Positions 44,325 through 54,866 of a DNA stretch of 64,000 bases are shown piece by piece; position 1 is the first letter of the stretch; every line of letters begins with the position of its first letter. The DNA lies in NCBI RefSeq assembly GCF_900176645.1, contig NZ_FXAN01000072.1, forward strand, positions 97,818 through 161,817. The letters are read 5' to 3'. This DNA is from Burkholderia singularis (GTDB lineage Bacteria; Pseudomonadota; Gammaproteobacteria; Burkholderiales; Burkholderiaceae). The notes below the pieces were generated by a model. It was not told the origin of the DNA, searched no databases, and saw only the letters and a list, made by a program, of their open reading frames with translations. Position numbers and translations under genes: made by a program.

Positions 44325-44974
44325 TCGAGCTTGAACGCGTCTGCAAGGACTATCACACGCGGCAAGGCAGGCGCCGCGTACTGAATCAGATCGACCTTCG
44401 CGTCAAGCCGGGGGAGAAAGTCGGCATTCTCGGCCGCAACGGCGCGGGCAAATCGACGCTGATCCGGTTGATCAGCGGCGCCGAGCTGCCGACGTCGGGC
44501 CGCATCCATCGCAGCATGCGCGTGTCCTGGCCGCTCGCGTTCGGCGGCGCGTTCCAAGGCAGCCTGACCGGCATGGACAACCTGCGTTTCATCTGCCGCG
44601 TCTATGGCGCCGATCCCAAAGCAGCCGAACCGTTCGTCCTCGAATTCTCGGAGCTGGGCTACTACCTGCGCGAACCGGTCAAGAGCTACTCGGCCGGTAT
44701 GCGCGCGCGTCTGGCGTTCGCGATCTCGATGGCGATCGAATTCGACTGCTTCCTGATCGACGAGATCGTCGCCGTCGGTGACAGCCGCTTTCACGACAAA
44801 TGTCACCATGAGCTGTTCATTCGTCGCAAGGAGCGCGCGCTCATCATCGTCAGCCACGATGCAAGCTACATCCGGCAGCATTGCGATCGCGCTTCGGTGT
44901 TGGCCGACGGCAGGCTGCATTCGTTCGATTCAGTCGAGCATGCCTACGAGTTCTATCAGAAAAGCGCCGCGTGA
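44321..44974 (+). CDS. wzt: Capsule ABC transporter ATPase (KpsT/Wzt-type)
   Basis: A 217-residue ATPase with Walker A at 38-46 (GRNGAGKST), the signature [20 protein letters not shown], Walker [14 protein letters not shown] and switch His in IIVSHDAS. It lacks the long C-terminal carbohydrate-binding domain of O-antigen Wzt proteins, as KpsT does, so it should export a chain carrying a lipid or end-group signal rather than a specific nonreducing cap. Translation is coupled to wzm. Confidence 0.94.
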   Translation: MIELERVCKDYHTRQGRRRVLNQIDLRVKPGEKVGILGRNGAGKSTLIRLISGAELPTSGRIHRSMRVSWPLAFGGAFQGSLTGMDNLRFICRVYGADPKAAEPFVLEFSELGYYLREPVKSYSAGMRARLAFAISMAIEFDCFLIDEIVAVGDSRFHDKCHHELFIRRKERALIIVSHDASYIRQHCDRASVLADGRLHSFDSVEHAYEFYQKSAA

Positions 44975-45008
44975 CGGTACGGCACATCCCGCCCCTTCCC
45001 GCGAGCAC

Positions 45009-46328
45009 GTGAACCGAGTGCCGGTGCGCCAGCCATCCTCGCGCGTGCGGCCGCTGCGCATTGGCGTGGCTGCAGCCGCGCAATATGCCGCTGCCTGGGG
45101 CGGACAGGCGTTTGCCGGCGCCGCACGGCGCGCCGTCTCGGCTATCACGCCGATGCTCGCGGCTGCCGATGGACAACGCCGCACGCTGTTCGTCGACGTG
45201 TCGATCATCGCTTCGCACGATGCGGGCACGGGCATTCAACGCGTCACGCGCAACCTGCTGCTCCAGTTGCTCGAATCGCCGCCGCCGGGCTTCGACGTGC
45301 GCGCCGTGCGCGCGACGCGGCGCCATCGCTATCGATATGCCGACCGTTACCTCGCCAAATTGACGGGCACGCCCGGCCCACGCAACGACGAGCCGGTGCA
45401 GCCGGCCGCGGGAGATGTCTTTCTGGGCTTGGACCTGACAAGCCGGATTCTTCCGAGCCGTCAACTCGACCTGCTCCAATGGCGCGCACGCGGAGTACGC
45501 TTCGCATTCGTCGTCTATGACCTGCTGCCGGTATTCCGCCCTGACTGGTTCACACGCCGCGCGAGCCGCTCGTTCCGACGCTGGCTGTCCACATTGGCCG
45601 TGCATTCGGACGCGCTCTTCTGCATTTCCAGCGCTGTGGCGAATGAAACGGAAAATTACATGCGCGATCACTTCGGATTGCGCACGAATGCGCCGCTCGT
45701 GCGCTGGTTTCACCTGGGCGCCAATCTTCCCGTCGCCGCCGATCTCGCCGAAGCGCCGGCGATCGCCGCGCAATGGCCCGCCGATGCGAAAGTCGTCCTG
45801 ATGGTAGGCACCGTCGAGCCGAGAAAAGGGCACGCACTCGTGCTCGACGCATTCCAGTCACTATGGGAAGCGGGCGAAGACACCGCGCTCGTCATCGTCG
45901 GACAACGCGGTTGGCATGTCGAAGCCATTGCGGCGCGTCTGCACGGCCATCGCGAACTCGGGCGGCGGCTGTTCTGGCTGACCGAGACTACCGATACCGA
46001 GCTTGCGTGGCTCTATCGGCATGCGCACGGCCTGCTCGCCGCCTCCGAAGCCGAAGGTTTCGGCCTGCCGCTGATCGAGGCCGCCACCTGCGGCATCCCG
46101 CTGTTCCTGCGCGATATTCCTGTATTCCGCGAAATCGCCGGCCCAAACGCCGTCTACTTCCGCGCCGACGACAGCACCACGCTGAGCGGGCAATTGCGCG
46201 ACTGGCTCACGAACTTGCGAAACGGTTCGGCAAAGAACAGCAACGCGCTGGCTCCATTGACGTGGAAAGCCAGTGCCGCACAACTGGAAGCACTCATCGT
46301 CGAAACGGTGGCCTGCGAGCGTCGTTGA
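45009..46328 (+). CDS. Glycosyltransferase family 4 (WcbE-like position)
   Basis: A 439-residue GT-B glycosyltransferase. DAGTGIQRVTRNLL lies near the N terminus (donor-side glycine-rich motif), VYDLLPVFRPDWF precedes the linker, and the C-terminal domain has VGTVEPRKGHALVLDAF and SEAEGFGLPLIEAATCGIPL with the E-x7-E motif of GT4 retaining enzymes. The first codon is uncertain: I use GTG at 45009, just after wzt; an ATG at 44940 would overlap wzt by 35 bases. It ends the rightward export operon and converges with the gmd/rmd arm four bases later, at 46333. Confidence 0.82.
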   Translation: MNRVPVRQPSSRVRPLRIGVAAAAQYAAAWGGQAFAGAARRAVSAITPMLAAADGQRRTLFVDVSIIASHDAGTGIQRVTRNLLLQLLESPPPGFDVRAVRATRRHRYRYADRYLAKLTGTPGPRNDEPVQPAAGDVFLGLDLTSRILPSRQLDLLQWRARGVRFAFVVYDLLPVFRPDWFTRRASRSFRRWLSTLAVHSDALFCISSAVANETENYMRDHFGLRTNAPLVRWFHLGANLPVAADLAEAPAIAAQWPADAKVVLMVGTVEPRKGHALVLDAFQSLWEAGEDTALVIVGQRGWHVEAIAARLHGHRELGRRLFWLTETTDTELAWLYRHAHGLLAASEAEGFGLPLIEAATCGIPLFLRDIPVFREIAGPNAVYFRADDSTTLSGQLRDWLTNLRNGSAKNSNALAPLTWKASAAQLEALIVETVACERR

Positions 46329-46332
46329 CCCA

Positions 46333-47442
46333 TCACGCGAAACGACGGCAGACTGCGAGCGTGCCGCGTGCGCAGCGCTCCCACGTCATCCCCGCCGCCA
46401 CTGCGATACCGCGCTCCACAGCCGCCGCGCGCCAGGTTTCGTCACACAGCACATGCTCGACGCCTTGTAACAAGGCCGAATGATCGTCCGGCGCGACGAG
46501 CCACGCGGCGCCGCCCGCCACCTCCGGCAGCGACGAGCGATCCGATGTGAGCGTCGGCACACCGGAGGCGAGCGCCTCCAGCACCGGCAGCCCGAATCCT
46601 TCATAGAACGACGGCATGAAAAACGCGCGCGCGCCTGCGTAAAGCATCGGCAGCGATGCCTCCGGGACGAAACCCACGTAGCGCAACCATCCCTGCCGGG
46701 CAGCGCACTCGATGTCGGTCATCAGCTCGTCGTTGAGCCACCCTTTGCTTCCCGCCAGCACAAGCGGATAGCGCGCGCGCAATGCGTGAGGCAATGCGCG
46801 ATAGGCGGCGATCAGCCGGTCGATCCCCTTGCGCGGCTCGAGCGTCGATACGCACAGGCCATAAGCGCCCGGCTGCAATCCAAGCTCGGATAACGGTTGC
46901 GCCAGTTCGCCGGCTGCACGCGGGCGAAAACCGTCGGGCACCCCTAACGGGACTGCCGTGATCCGATCGGATGGCCATCCGAAATATGCCGCCACTTCGG
47001 CGCGAATCGCTTCGGAATCCGTAATCAAATGCACAGCACGCTTCAGTGTCGATGCGAAGCCGCTCTCGAACTGCCTGATCCGCTCCGACGGATGCGTTTC
47101 CGGATATTTGAACACCGAGAGATCATGAATGGTGACGATCCCCCGCTCGACCGATTGAGGAAGGAAATAATTCGGCGAATGAAACAAGCTGCCCGCCATT
47201 CGCCGCTGCTCATTCCAGCGGCGCAGCATCGCCGGCGCACGAAACAGCTTGCGCCTCCTTCGACGCGGCGAAGCTTCGTCCAACAAATGCGCCGGATCGT
47301 CGAACCAGCGGCCGCCCGCATAAAAGCACACGGAACCGATCGCCTCCCGGTGCGCGGCGTAGTAACGCGCAAGTTCCCACGCGTAGCGCCCGATGCCTGT
47401 CAGCGGCACGGCCACCGCATCGACACCGAGCACCAATTTCAC
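46333..47442 (-). CDS. Glycosyltransferase family 4, mannosyl/rhamnosyltransferase-like
   Basis: A 369-residue GT4 enzyme. MKLVLGVDAVAVPLTGIGRY is the donor motif at the start (G-I-G-R-Y), HSPNYFLP and TIHDLSVFKYPETHP are typical of GDP-sugar-using WbaZ/WbdA-type transferases, and the C-terminal half has VSTLEPRKGIDRLI and PSFYEGFGLPVLEALASGVPTL. The start codon is GTG at 47442, overlapping the rmd stop as GTGA (47439-47442), which strongly supports it. It presumably transfers the rhamnose activated by the neighbouring gmd-rmd pair. Confidence 0.85.
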   Translation of the reverse strand: MKLVLGVDAVAVPLTGIGRYAWELARYYAAHREAIGSVCFYAGGRWFDDPAHLLDEASPRRRRRKLFRAPAMLRRWNEQRRMAGSLFHSPNYFLPQSVERGIVTIHDLSVFKYPETHPSERIRQFESGFASTLKRAVHLITDSEAIRAEVAAYFGWPSDRITAVPLGVPDGFRPRAAGELAQPLSELGLQPGAYGLCVSTLEPRKGIDRLIAAYRALPHALRARYPLVLAGSKGWLNDELMTDIECAARQGWLRYVGFVPEASLPMLYAGARAFFMPSFYEGFGLPVLEALASGVPTLTSDRSSLPEVAGGAAWLVAPDDHSALLQGVEHVLCDETWRAAAVERGIAVAAGMTWERCARGTLAVCRRFA

Positions 47443-48332
47443 CAACGATGCTCCAGCATCCACTCGAGCGTATCGCGCAGCGCAATCGGCTGAATCGGGC
47501 CGATCGCCTGCTGCAGGCGAACGTTGCTGCCGATCAGCTTGTGCACTTCGTTTCCGCGGACGAATGCGGGATTGACCCGAACCTCCGGATGATGGCCCGT
47601 GATGTCGCTCGCCATCGCGAGCACATCCTGCAGCGACGTGCCCACGCCCGAGCACACGTTGAATGTCTGCCCGGCATGATTGCCTTCGAGCACGGCCGCA
47701 TATGCGCGGACCACGTCCCGAACGTCCGAAAAATCGCGGACCACGTGCAGGTTGCCCAATTCGATCACGGGCGCGCGATCCTGAAAATGCGAAACGATCT
47801 TCGGAATCAGAAAATTGTGCGCTTGCCCGACGCCCGTATAGTTGAACGGCCGCACGACCGTGATCGGCAGCCGCCCTTCCCATAGCTTCGCGACATATTC
47901 CATCGCCAGCTTGCTGACCGCGTAGTCATTCGCAGGCGCCGGCATGACCTGCTCGTCGATCACACCCTCGGTCGCATTGCCGTAAACGTTCGCACTGCTT
48001 GCGACGATCACCGATTTCGGCTGCGCATCGGACACGTCGATCGCATGCAATACGTTTCGGGTACCGACGATATTCGTCTGGTACACCGAGCCGGCGTCGC
48101 CGTGCGCGACGAACGCGATCGCGGCAAGATGCACGAGCACTTCCGGCCGCTCGGCGCTCAGGATGTCGGTCAAACGATCGCTGTCGAGCAAATCGCACGC
48201 GTGGACGCGAAATGCCGATTCGGGCATCGGACGATGCGCGATGCCGCAGACCTCGTGCCCGCGCGCCACCAGTTCACTGGCGAGATAGCGGCCGGTAAAG
48301 CCGCCGATCCCAGTAATGAGAATTTTTGCCAT
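47439..48332 (-). CDS. rmd: GDP-4-keto-6-deoxymannose reductase (Rmd-like)
   Basis: A 297-residue extended SDR. Cofactor motif TGIGGFTGRYLA, catalytic SSANVYG and Tyr-x3-Lys in NDYAVSKLAMEY, then VRPFNYTGVGQAHNFLIPKI and a final 'IALRDTLEWMLEHRW'. These are typical of Rmd, which reduces GDP-4-dehydro-6-deoxy-D-mannose to GDP-D-rhamnose. It lies three bases after gmd and overlaps the next glycosyltransferase by four bases. In the related type I capsule the equivalent reductase acts on a heptose, so the substrate should be confirmed. Confidence 0.88.
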   Translation of the reverse strand: MAKILITGIGGFTGRYLASELVARGHEVCGIAHRPMPESAFRVHACDLLDSDRLTDILSAERPEVLVHLAAIAFVAHGDAGSVYQTNIVGTRNVLHAIDVSDAQPKSVIVASSANVYGNATEGVIDEQVMPAPANDYAVSKLAMEYVAKLWEGRLPITVVRPFNYTGVGQAHNFLIPKIVSHFQDRAPVIELGNLHVVRDFSDVRDVVRAYAAVLEGNHAGQTFNVCSGVGTSLQDVLAMASDITGHHPEVRVNPAFVRGNEVHKLIGSNVRLQQAIGPIQPIALRDTLEWMLEHRW

Positions 48333-48335
48333 GCA

Positions 48336-49394
<1,059 letters not shown>

Positions 49395-49458
49395 TCATCC
49401 ATTATCAATCCAAGCTCCCTGCCGCACGATGCGGCAAGAAGCGTGAGCCCGTGCTGCG

Positions 49459-50700
49459 TCAACGCACTGCGGCCGCTGCGCTGGCCTTGGCTGCCGTCGC
49501 CCTGGCTTCGGACAGCGGGCGCATCGCCTCGACGAAACCTTTCAGTTGATGCTGCCAGTAATACTTCGAGCGCACCTCCAGCGGCGTCGCATCCGTCTTC
49601 CTCGGCCGGTCCAGCGCGCGCCGCACCGCCACACGGAAATCCCGCGCGTTGTCCGCGATCTGCACGTGCGGCAGCGACATCGCCGCCTCGAATCCGCGAA
49701 ACGCCTTGCTCGTCGCCACGATCGGACAGCCCGATTCCAGCGCCTCCGCCGTCTTCAGGTTCGAGCCCTCCCCATCCGTGATCGGCAGCAGCACCACGTG
49801 GCTCGCCCGCACCAGCGCCTGCAGCTCCGTCTTCTCCCGCGGCCCCGCTATGTTCAGCCGGCTCAGGTTCACGTCCGCATACCGCTGGTAGCCCGGCGCC
49901 TGCATGATGATCGAGCTCACCCCGCCCACCACCAGAATGTCCTCGTCCGGGCGCAGGAACGTCAGCCCCGGCGCCATCATGTCCCAGAATCCCTGCGCGT
50001 TCGGCAAGTGAGCACTGCTCACGAATACCGGAATCGGCCGACTGAAGAACGCCAGCCACTCCGCCACCCGCTGCGGCGTGCATGAGAACGGCTCCACCCC
50101 GTTGCCTGCCACCACGCCGTTGAAGGCCGGCTTGCCCGACACGTCACGGTAATACGCCAGGTCCGACTCCGTGCATGCCACCACCAGATGCGCGTCGCGC
50201 GCCGCCGCGTGCTCCATCTCCCGGATCGCCTCGATCAGCGTCTCCCGCTGCGGATGGCCCGTTCTCGCGAACAGCTTGTCCTTGAGCCGCCACTCGATGT
50301 TCTGCGACGAATAGATCAGCTTCGTGCCCGGCGGCGCCACCCGCTGCACCGCCTTGAACAGCCACGGCTGCTCGACCACCACCGCCTGCGGCCGATACCC
50401 ATTGATCACCGCCTGCAGCCGCGCCGACGCTTTCACGTCGCGCGCGCCGAACACCCCGCTGTAGTAATCCGACAGCCACGGCAGATCGTCATGCCAGTAT
50501 TCGGACTTCGAATCGAACGCGATGTCGTCCTCGCCCGCCTGCGGATAATCGTCCGCGACATACACCGCGACGCTCTTGACCTCGTAGCCGGCCGCGCGCA
50601 ACTCGGCGGCAATCTGCGCCGAGCGGATCTGGCCGCCGTGACGGGGATCGATCGTCGGATAAGGGGTAACCTGCAGAATTCGTGCGGCGTGTTCTCGCAT
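49459..50700 (-). CDS. Glycosyltransferase family 4
   Basis: A 413-residue glycosyltransferase starting MREHAARILQVTPYPTIDP, with the GT-B first-strand motif and RHGGQIRSAQIAAELRAAGY. The middle contains IYSSQNIEWRLKDKLF, ACTESDLAYYRD and VVAGNGVEPF; the C-terminal domain has LPITDGEGSNLKTAEALESGCPIVAT with the E-x7-E pattern. The start at 50700 lies eight bases after the upstream glycosyltransferase stop. It ends with an Ala-rich tail. Donor and acceptor are unknown. Local GC is higher than in the neighbouring repeat-containing gene. Confidence 0.83.
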   Translation of the reverse strand: MREHAARILQVTPYPTIDPRHGGQIRSAQIAAELRAAGYEVKSVAVYVADDYPQAGEDDIAFDSKSEYWHDDLPWLSDYYSGVFGARDVKASARLQAVINGYRPQAVVVEQPWLFKAVQRVAPPGTKLIYSSQNIEWRLKDKLFARTGHPQRETLIEAIREMEHAAARDAHLVVACTESDLAYYRDVSGKPAFNGVVAGNGVEPFSCTPQRVAEWLAFFSRPIPVFVSSAHLPNAQGFWDMMAPGLTFLRPDEDILVVGGVSSIIMQAPGYQRYADVNLSRLNIAGPREKTELQALVRASHVVLLPITDGEGSNLKTAEALESGCPIVATSKAFRGFEAAMSLPHVQIADNARDFRVAVRRALDRPRKTDATPLEVRSKYYWQHQLKGFVEAMRPLSEARATAAKASAAAAVR

Positions 50701-50708
50701 GGCGTCGG

Positions 50709-51920
50709 TCAAAGCAGTTTCGTCGAAAATTCGCGGCCGAAATCGTCCCACGTGCGTTGGACGAAGCCGTTCACGATCCGGGTTTCCAGCCCCTGGCGAT
50801 ACTCGGGCTCGTCGATCAGGCGCCGGATCTCGCGCTCCCACGCGGGCAGATCCAGCGGATGGTGGCTCGGCGACAAGCCGCCCGTCGCCTCGCTCAGCGC
50901 GCTGTTGTTCGACGTCACGCACACCTTGCCGAAGCTGGCCGCCTCCGTCGCCGCCAGCCCCCAGCCTTCGTAATGGCTCGGCAGCACCGCGAACAGCGCG
51001 TTCGCGTACAAATGCATCAGCAGAGCGTCGCCCACCCCTTGCAGCCACTCGATCTTGCCGTCCCGCGTCGCGTTCATCTGCCCCATCTGCTGGATCATGT
51101 TCTCCGCACCCCAGCCGCGCATGCCCACGAAGATCAGCCGCGGGCAGTGCGCGCCGCGCTCCAGGTGCAACTGGCGCCAGATGTCGAGCATCAGCTGGTG
51201 GTTTTTTCTCGGCTCCAGCGTGCTCACCAACATCACGTATTCGCCCGCGTGACAAAGGCTGTGCAACTGCGCGCGCTCGGCCGCGCTCAACTGCGGCAGC
51301 GCCGCTTTGCGCGGCAGCCCCGCCAGCGGCACCACCTCCACGCGTGGCAGCGGCCCGCTCAGCCCGGCGCGCTGCCAGAATTCGAGCAGGTCCTGCTTCG
51401 AATGCTCGGAGATCGAGAACACCGATTGCGCGTATTTCGCGACGTCGCGGTAATGGCGGTGGAACTGATCGAAGAATTCCGGGCCGGGCGTGAACTCCGG
51501 AAACAGCAGCGGAATCAGGTCGTACAGCGCGGCGACGAGCGCCTTGTGCTGGCCGTACAGGCGCATCACCCGATCCGGGATGTCGAACGACCAGTCGCTG
51601 CCGACGGTCACGAACTTGTCGGTGGGGCTCGGCTTGAACGGCGCGAGCGGCTTCTTCAAGGCTTGTGGCACGTCATCCGGGTTGTCGGCCAGCACCCATT
51701 CGTCCGAGCAGATCTCGTCGAAGAGCGGCGCGCCCGTGAGCTTCCATTCGCCGCTTTGGCGATCGAGCAGCACCGGTTCGATGCGCGTGGGATGCAGGCG
51801 CCGCAGTTGCTTGACCAGCTCGCGCTCGACCCGGATGATGCCGACCGGGCGTCGGCGCCAGTCGGCGCTGGCCGTCACGTTGACGACGATGCGTTGTTTC
51901 GAGGTGGCTTGTTTGACCAT
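50709..51920 (-). CDS. Glycosyltransferase family 4, paralogue of the DUF4214-fused enzyme
   Basis: A 403-residue GT4 protein. SADWRRRPVGIIRVERELVKQL, YDLIPLLFPEF, VSTLEPRKNHQLMLDIW, FVGMRGWGAENMI and PSHYEGWGLAATEAASFGKV match, almost step for step, the C-terminal half of the next gene upstream (SHHWRARPVGIVRVERELAKHL, FVGMKGWGVDDLM, PSMYEGWGLAATESMSFGKA). The two are therefore paralogues, and this one has neither the DUF4214 domain nor the repeats. It starts 26 bases after the upstream gene. They probably add similar sugars at different positions. Confidence 0.85.
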   Translation of the reverse strand: MVKQATSKQRIVVNVTASADWRRRPVGIIRVERELVKQLRRLHPTRIEPVLLDRQSGEWKLTGAPLFDEICSDEWVLADNPDDVPQALKKPLAPFKPSPTDKFVTVGSDWSFDIPDRVMRLYGQHKALVAALYDLIPLLFPEFTPGPEFFDQFHRHYRDVAKYAQSVFSISEHSKQDLLEFWQRAGLSGPLPRVEVVPLAGLPRKAALPQLSAAERAQLHSLCHAGEYVMLVSTLEPRKNHQLMLDIWRQLHLERGAHCPRLIFVGMRGWGAENMIQQMGQMNATRDGKIEWLQGVGDALLMHLYANALFAVLPSHYEGWGLAATEAASFGKVCVTSNNSALSEATGGLSPSHHPLDLPAWEREIRRLIDEPEYRQGLETRIVNGFVQRTWDDFGREFSTKLL

Positions 51921-51946
51921 GTCGTGTGTGGGCGCAACGGCAGCGG

Positions 51947-54310
51947 TTAAACGTTGACGAGCAGCTTCTCGCAGAACTCGCGCGAGAAGTCGGCCCAGGT
52001 TCGGGTCACGTATTGGCTCGCGATCTTGCGCTCCAGCTCGAGACGGTATGCATGGTCGTCGATCAGGCGCGTGATCTCGTTTTTCCAGCCGAAGAAATCG
52101 CCCGGGTGGTACTGCGGCATCAGCCCTTGCGCGGCTTGCGGCAGCGCGCTGTTGTTCGCGATCACGCATGCCTTGCCGAACGACATCGATTCCGTCGCCG
52201 CCAGCCCCCACCCTTCGTACATGCTCGGGAACACCGTGAACAGGCAGTTCGCGTACAGGTGCGCCAGCAGGGCGTCGCTGACGTTCTGAAGCCAGAGCAC
52301 CTTGCCCTCCTTGAACATCGGCATGCTCTCAAGCTGCTCCATCAGATCGTCGACACCCCAGCCCTTCATGCCGACAAAGACGAGTTGCGGACAGTCGGCG
52401 CCACGGTCGCGATACAACTCGTCCCAGATATTGACAAGCAGCCGGTGATTCTTGCGCGCTTCGAGCGAGCTGACATACAGCACGAAGTTGCCGCAGAACA
52501 GGATATGGCGCAGCATGCTGGCTTCCCGTTCTTCCAAGCCCGGCAACCCCGCGCTGCGCTCGGGTACGGCGAGCGGAATCACGCTGATTTTCGGAAAACG
52601 CGTCTCGACGCCGGCTGCTTCCCAAAACGACGCCAGATCGCGGCATGACGAGTCGGAGTTCGCGAAAATGCTCGTCGCCGTATAGGCCATATCGACGAAA
52701 TGCCGTTGGAACGTTTGAGCCATTTCCTGACGTGCGCTGAATTCCGGGAACAGAATCGGCACGACGTCGTGGCATGCACCGACCATCTTCGCGCCATACT
52801 TGCGCAAATATTTTGCGACGTCGTGAATCGGCGAAAGGTCCCAGTCGAGGCCGACCGAAATGTAGGTATCGGCGCCCGAAGGATCGAGTTCGGGCAGCGT
52901 CGCGTGATGATACTGAACGACCGATGCATCCGTGCTGTCGCACCAGCGTTCGGACAGGATGCTGCCCACGTGACGGCGGTCGAATTCCCTGAGAACCTTC
53001 GCTGCCGGGTCCCAGAGCACGAACGTCACGTTCTCGTAAGCGGCCAGATGTTTCGCGAGTTCCCGTTCCACGCGCACGATGCCGACAGGGCGTGCGCGCC
53101 AATGATGACTGGTGGACAGGTTGAACACGAATCGCTGATTCGGCCGTCCCAGCACGGGGCCGCCACCGTTCAACACGCGCTGAAGCCGATGCTCCTGCAA
53201 GCGGGTCGTTTCCTGCAATTGCTCGAGCAAAGTGTGCGTGCGCGCGAGGCGCGTATCGATCTGATTCAAGTGCGAGGCAGTCTCGCCCGACAGCGCGGCT
53301 AGTGCCTGATCGAGGCGCTGTGTCTGAAGATTGGCGAACTCAAGCAACTGTCCGAGCATTTCCTCCGTTCGCATGAGACGCGCAGTCACCTGATTCAAAT
53401 GCGTGACAGTGTCGTCGGATAGCTTGACCAGGCAATGCTCGAAATGCTGCGTTTGAATGCTTTCGGCATCCTGAATGTGTTCCAGCTTTGTTTGCGTCTC
53501 GACGAGACGCGCGTTCGTCTCGCTCCAATGCGTGGCGGTTTGGTTCGATAATGCGTCCAATGCGCGATCGACGCGTTGAGCGCGTTGTTCTTCGGCATTC
53601 TGTATTTGTCCGAGCATTTCGTGCGCGCGGGCGACGCGCGCATCGACCTGCTTCAAATGCGCGACGGTGCCGTCGGACAGTGCGGCTAATGTCCGGTCGA
53701 TATGCTGAGCGTGCAGATCCGACGCATCCCGCCATTGCCCGAGCCAATCGTGGGTGCGGGTGATGCGCGTTTCGACTTGTTTCAACTGCGCGGTCGTATC
53801 GTCTGAAAGAGCGCTCAGCGATTCGCCGAAGCGTTTTGCTTGGCCATCGCCGCTTTCTTGCACGCGTTCGAGCAATGCTTGCGCATGCGTGAGACGCTCG
53901 CTGAGCTGATTCAGATGTTCGGCAGATGCGGTGGACAGCGTCGTGAGCGAATTTTCGACGCGGTGCAGTTTTTGTTCGACGCCGCTGAAACGGCCCGCGT
54001 CGGGTGGCCCGAATATTTTTCCGACAATCGGCCAATGAAAACGGTGCCAATTTCGCAATGCGTGCTCAAGCCCCGGCAATACGCGCCGTCCGTTCTTGAG
54101 TTCCGGAGATGAGCATAACTGATCGATGATCTGGAGCTTATCGGCTCCGTTTTCCAGCTTGGAGAGATAGAACGACGCGCCCTCCTGGTCTGGATCGCGT
54201 CCCAACAGCGTGCGATACGCGCAGTACAGGAATTCGTCGCCGTCATATGCCAACAGCTCTTCGAGAGAAGCCGCGGACGAGACATGATCGTATCGAGTAT
54301 TGGTCAACAT
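51947..54310 (-). CDS. Glycosyltransferase with N-terminal DUF4214 and six 43-residue repeats
   Basis: A 787-residue protein. Residues 15-70 form a DUF4214-like domain (EFLYCAYRTLLGRDPDQEGA, then YLSKL and ELK), seen in many surface and RTX-associated proteins. Residues 124-381 hold six tandem 43-residue repeats, each of the form 'ALS-x2-T-x2-HL-x-Q-V/I-x2-R-x3-x2-LL-x-Q' with a heptad-like pattern suggesting a long coiled coil. Residues 382-787 are a GT4 domain with VSSLEARKNHRLLVNIW and PSMYEGWGLAATES. It is the first gene of the right-arm leftward operon, with about 610 bases of non-coding DNA upstream. The coiled coil may act as a ruler or scaffold for the polymerase complex; this is inference. 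Confidence 0.87.
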   Translation of the reverse strand: MLTNTRYDHVSSAASLEELLAYDGDEFLYCAYRTLLGRDPDQEGASFYLSKLENGADKLQIIDQLCSSPELKNGRRVLPGLEHALRNWHRFHWPIVGKIFGPPDAGRFSGVEQKLHRVENSLTTLSTASAEHLNQLSERLTHAQALLERVQESGDGQAKRFGESLSALSDDTTAQLKQVETRITRTHDWLGQWRDASDLHAQHIDRTLAALSDGTVAHLKQVDARVARAHEMLGQIQNAEEQRAQRVDRALDALSNQTATHWSETNARLVETQTKLEHIQDAESIQTQHFEHCLVKLSDDTVTHLNQVTARLMRTEEMLGQLLEFANLQTQRLDQALAALSGETASHLNQIDTRLARTHTLLEQLQETTRLQEHRLQRVLNGGGPVLGRPNQRFVFNLSTSHHWRARPVGIVRVERELAKHLAAYENVTFVLWDPAAKVLREFDRRHVGSILSERWCDSTDASVVQYHHATLPELDPSGADTYISVGLDWDLSPIHDVAKYLRKYGAKMVGACHDVVPILFPEFSARQEMAQTFQRHFVDMAYTATSIFANSDSSCRDLASFWEAAGVETRFPKISVIPLAVPERSAGLPGLEEREASMLRHILFCGNFVLYVSSLEARKNHRLLVNIWDELYRDRGADCPQLVFVGMKGWGVDDLMEQLESMPMFKEGKVLWLQNVSDALLAHLYANCLFTVFPSMYEGWGLAATESMSFGKACVIANNSALPQAAQGLMPQYHPGDFFGWKNEITRLIDDHAYRLELERKIASQYVTRTWADFSREFCEKLLVNV
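53168..53941 (-). repeat. Six in-frame 129-bp tandem repeats encoding 43-residue units
   Basis: The protein coded here divides exactly into units at residues 124-166, 167-209, 210-252, 253-295, 296-338 and 339-381. Each starts with a (A/T/K)LS triplet and ends with a Leu-Ala/Leu-Asp/Leu-Val pair. Units share pattern rather than exact sequence (roughly 35-50 % identity by eye), so this is an old protein-level duplication array rather than a recent DNA expansion. Confidence 0.85.
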
Positions 54311-54866
54311 CTGCGTTCACAAAAAAACGGCAATGTCGGATTGCGGCGCGGCGGACAACCGGGTTCGACGGCCTAAGCTTCGCGGCGGATGATCGCAGTG
54401 CTTCAATGGCCGCGATAAGTTGCCTGAAGCGAGCTTAATCGGAAATCGGCCGGGGAGGTAGATAAGATCGTTTGCGACCGCAAGATCGATCATCGTTGGG
54501 AGTTCGAATGAAAAGATGTGCTGAGATCATTCGATTTGTCGGCGATTGGATTGGATCGGGCTTGTGTCCGGCGCGCGTCGGGTCGCAACGATGGAAGGCG
54601 CATTCGGACTCTCGCTGGGGATCGAGCTGGTTCAATCGTTTCAATTGCCGGCGGCGCTCCATGCTGCTGTCTCTCACTTCGGTATGGCATGCCATTGCAG
54701 TGTCCAGCCGATAGCTAAAGCGTTCTTGTGCTGTTTGTAGATCGAAAAACGGGGGGCATCGATGCGGCCACATGGTCGCACGATCGCGCGTGAGCTGGAG
54801 CCGAAACATCGAGCGGACGCGAACCAAGCGCGATATCGACGCAAACTCGAACTCGGGCGGCCCAAC
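54311..54866. other. Non-coding region upstream of the right-arm operon
   Basis: 556 bases with no reading frame that looks coding on either strand, and mixed GC (lower than the flanks). It must hold the promoter of the glycosyltransferase operon (minus strand). I could not pick out a clear -10/-35 pair or a repeat. Confidence 0.4.

Noticed and set aside
44778..45008. Longer start for the glycosyltransferase at 45009
   Set aside because: The added 77 codons overlap wzt in another frame and read as low-complexity Ser/Arg; GTG at 45009 directly after wzt is more likely.
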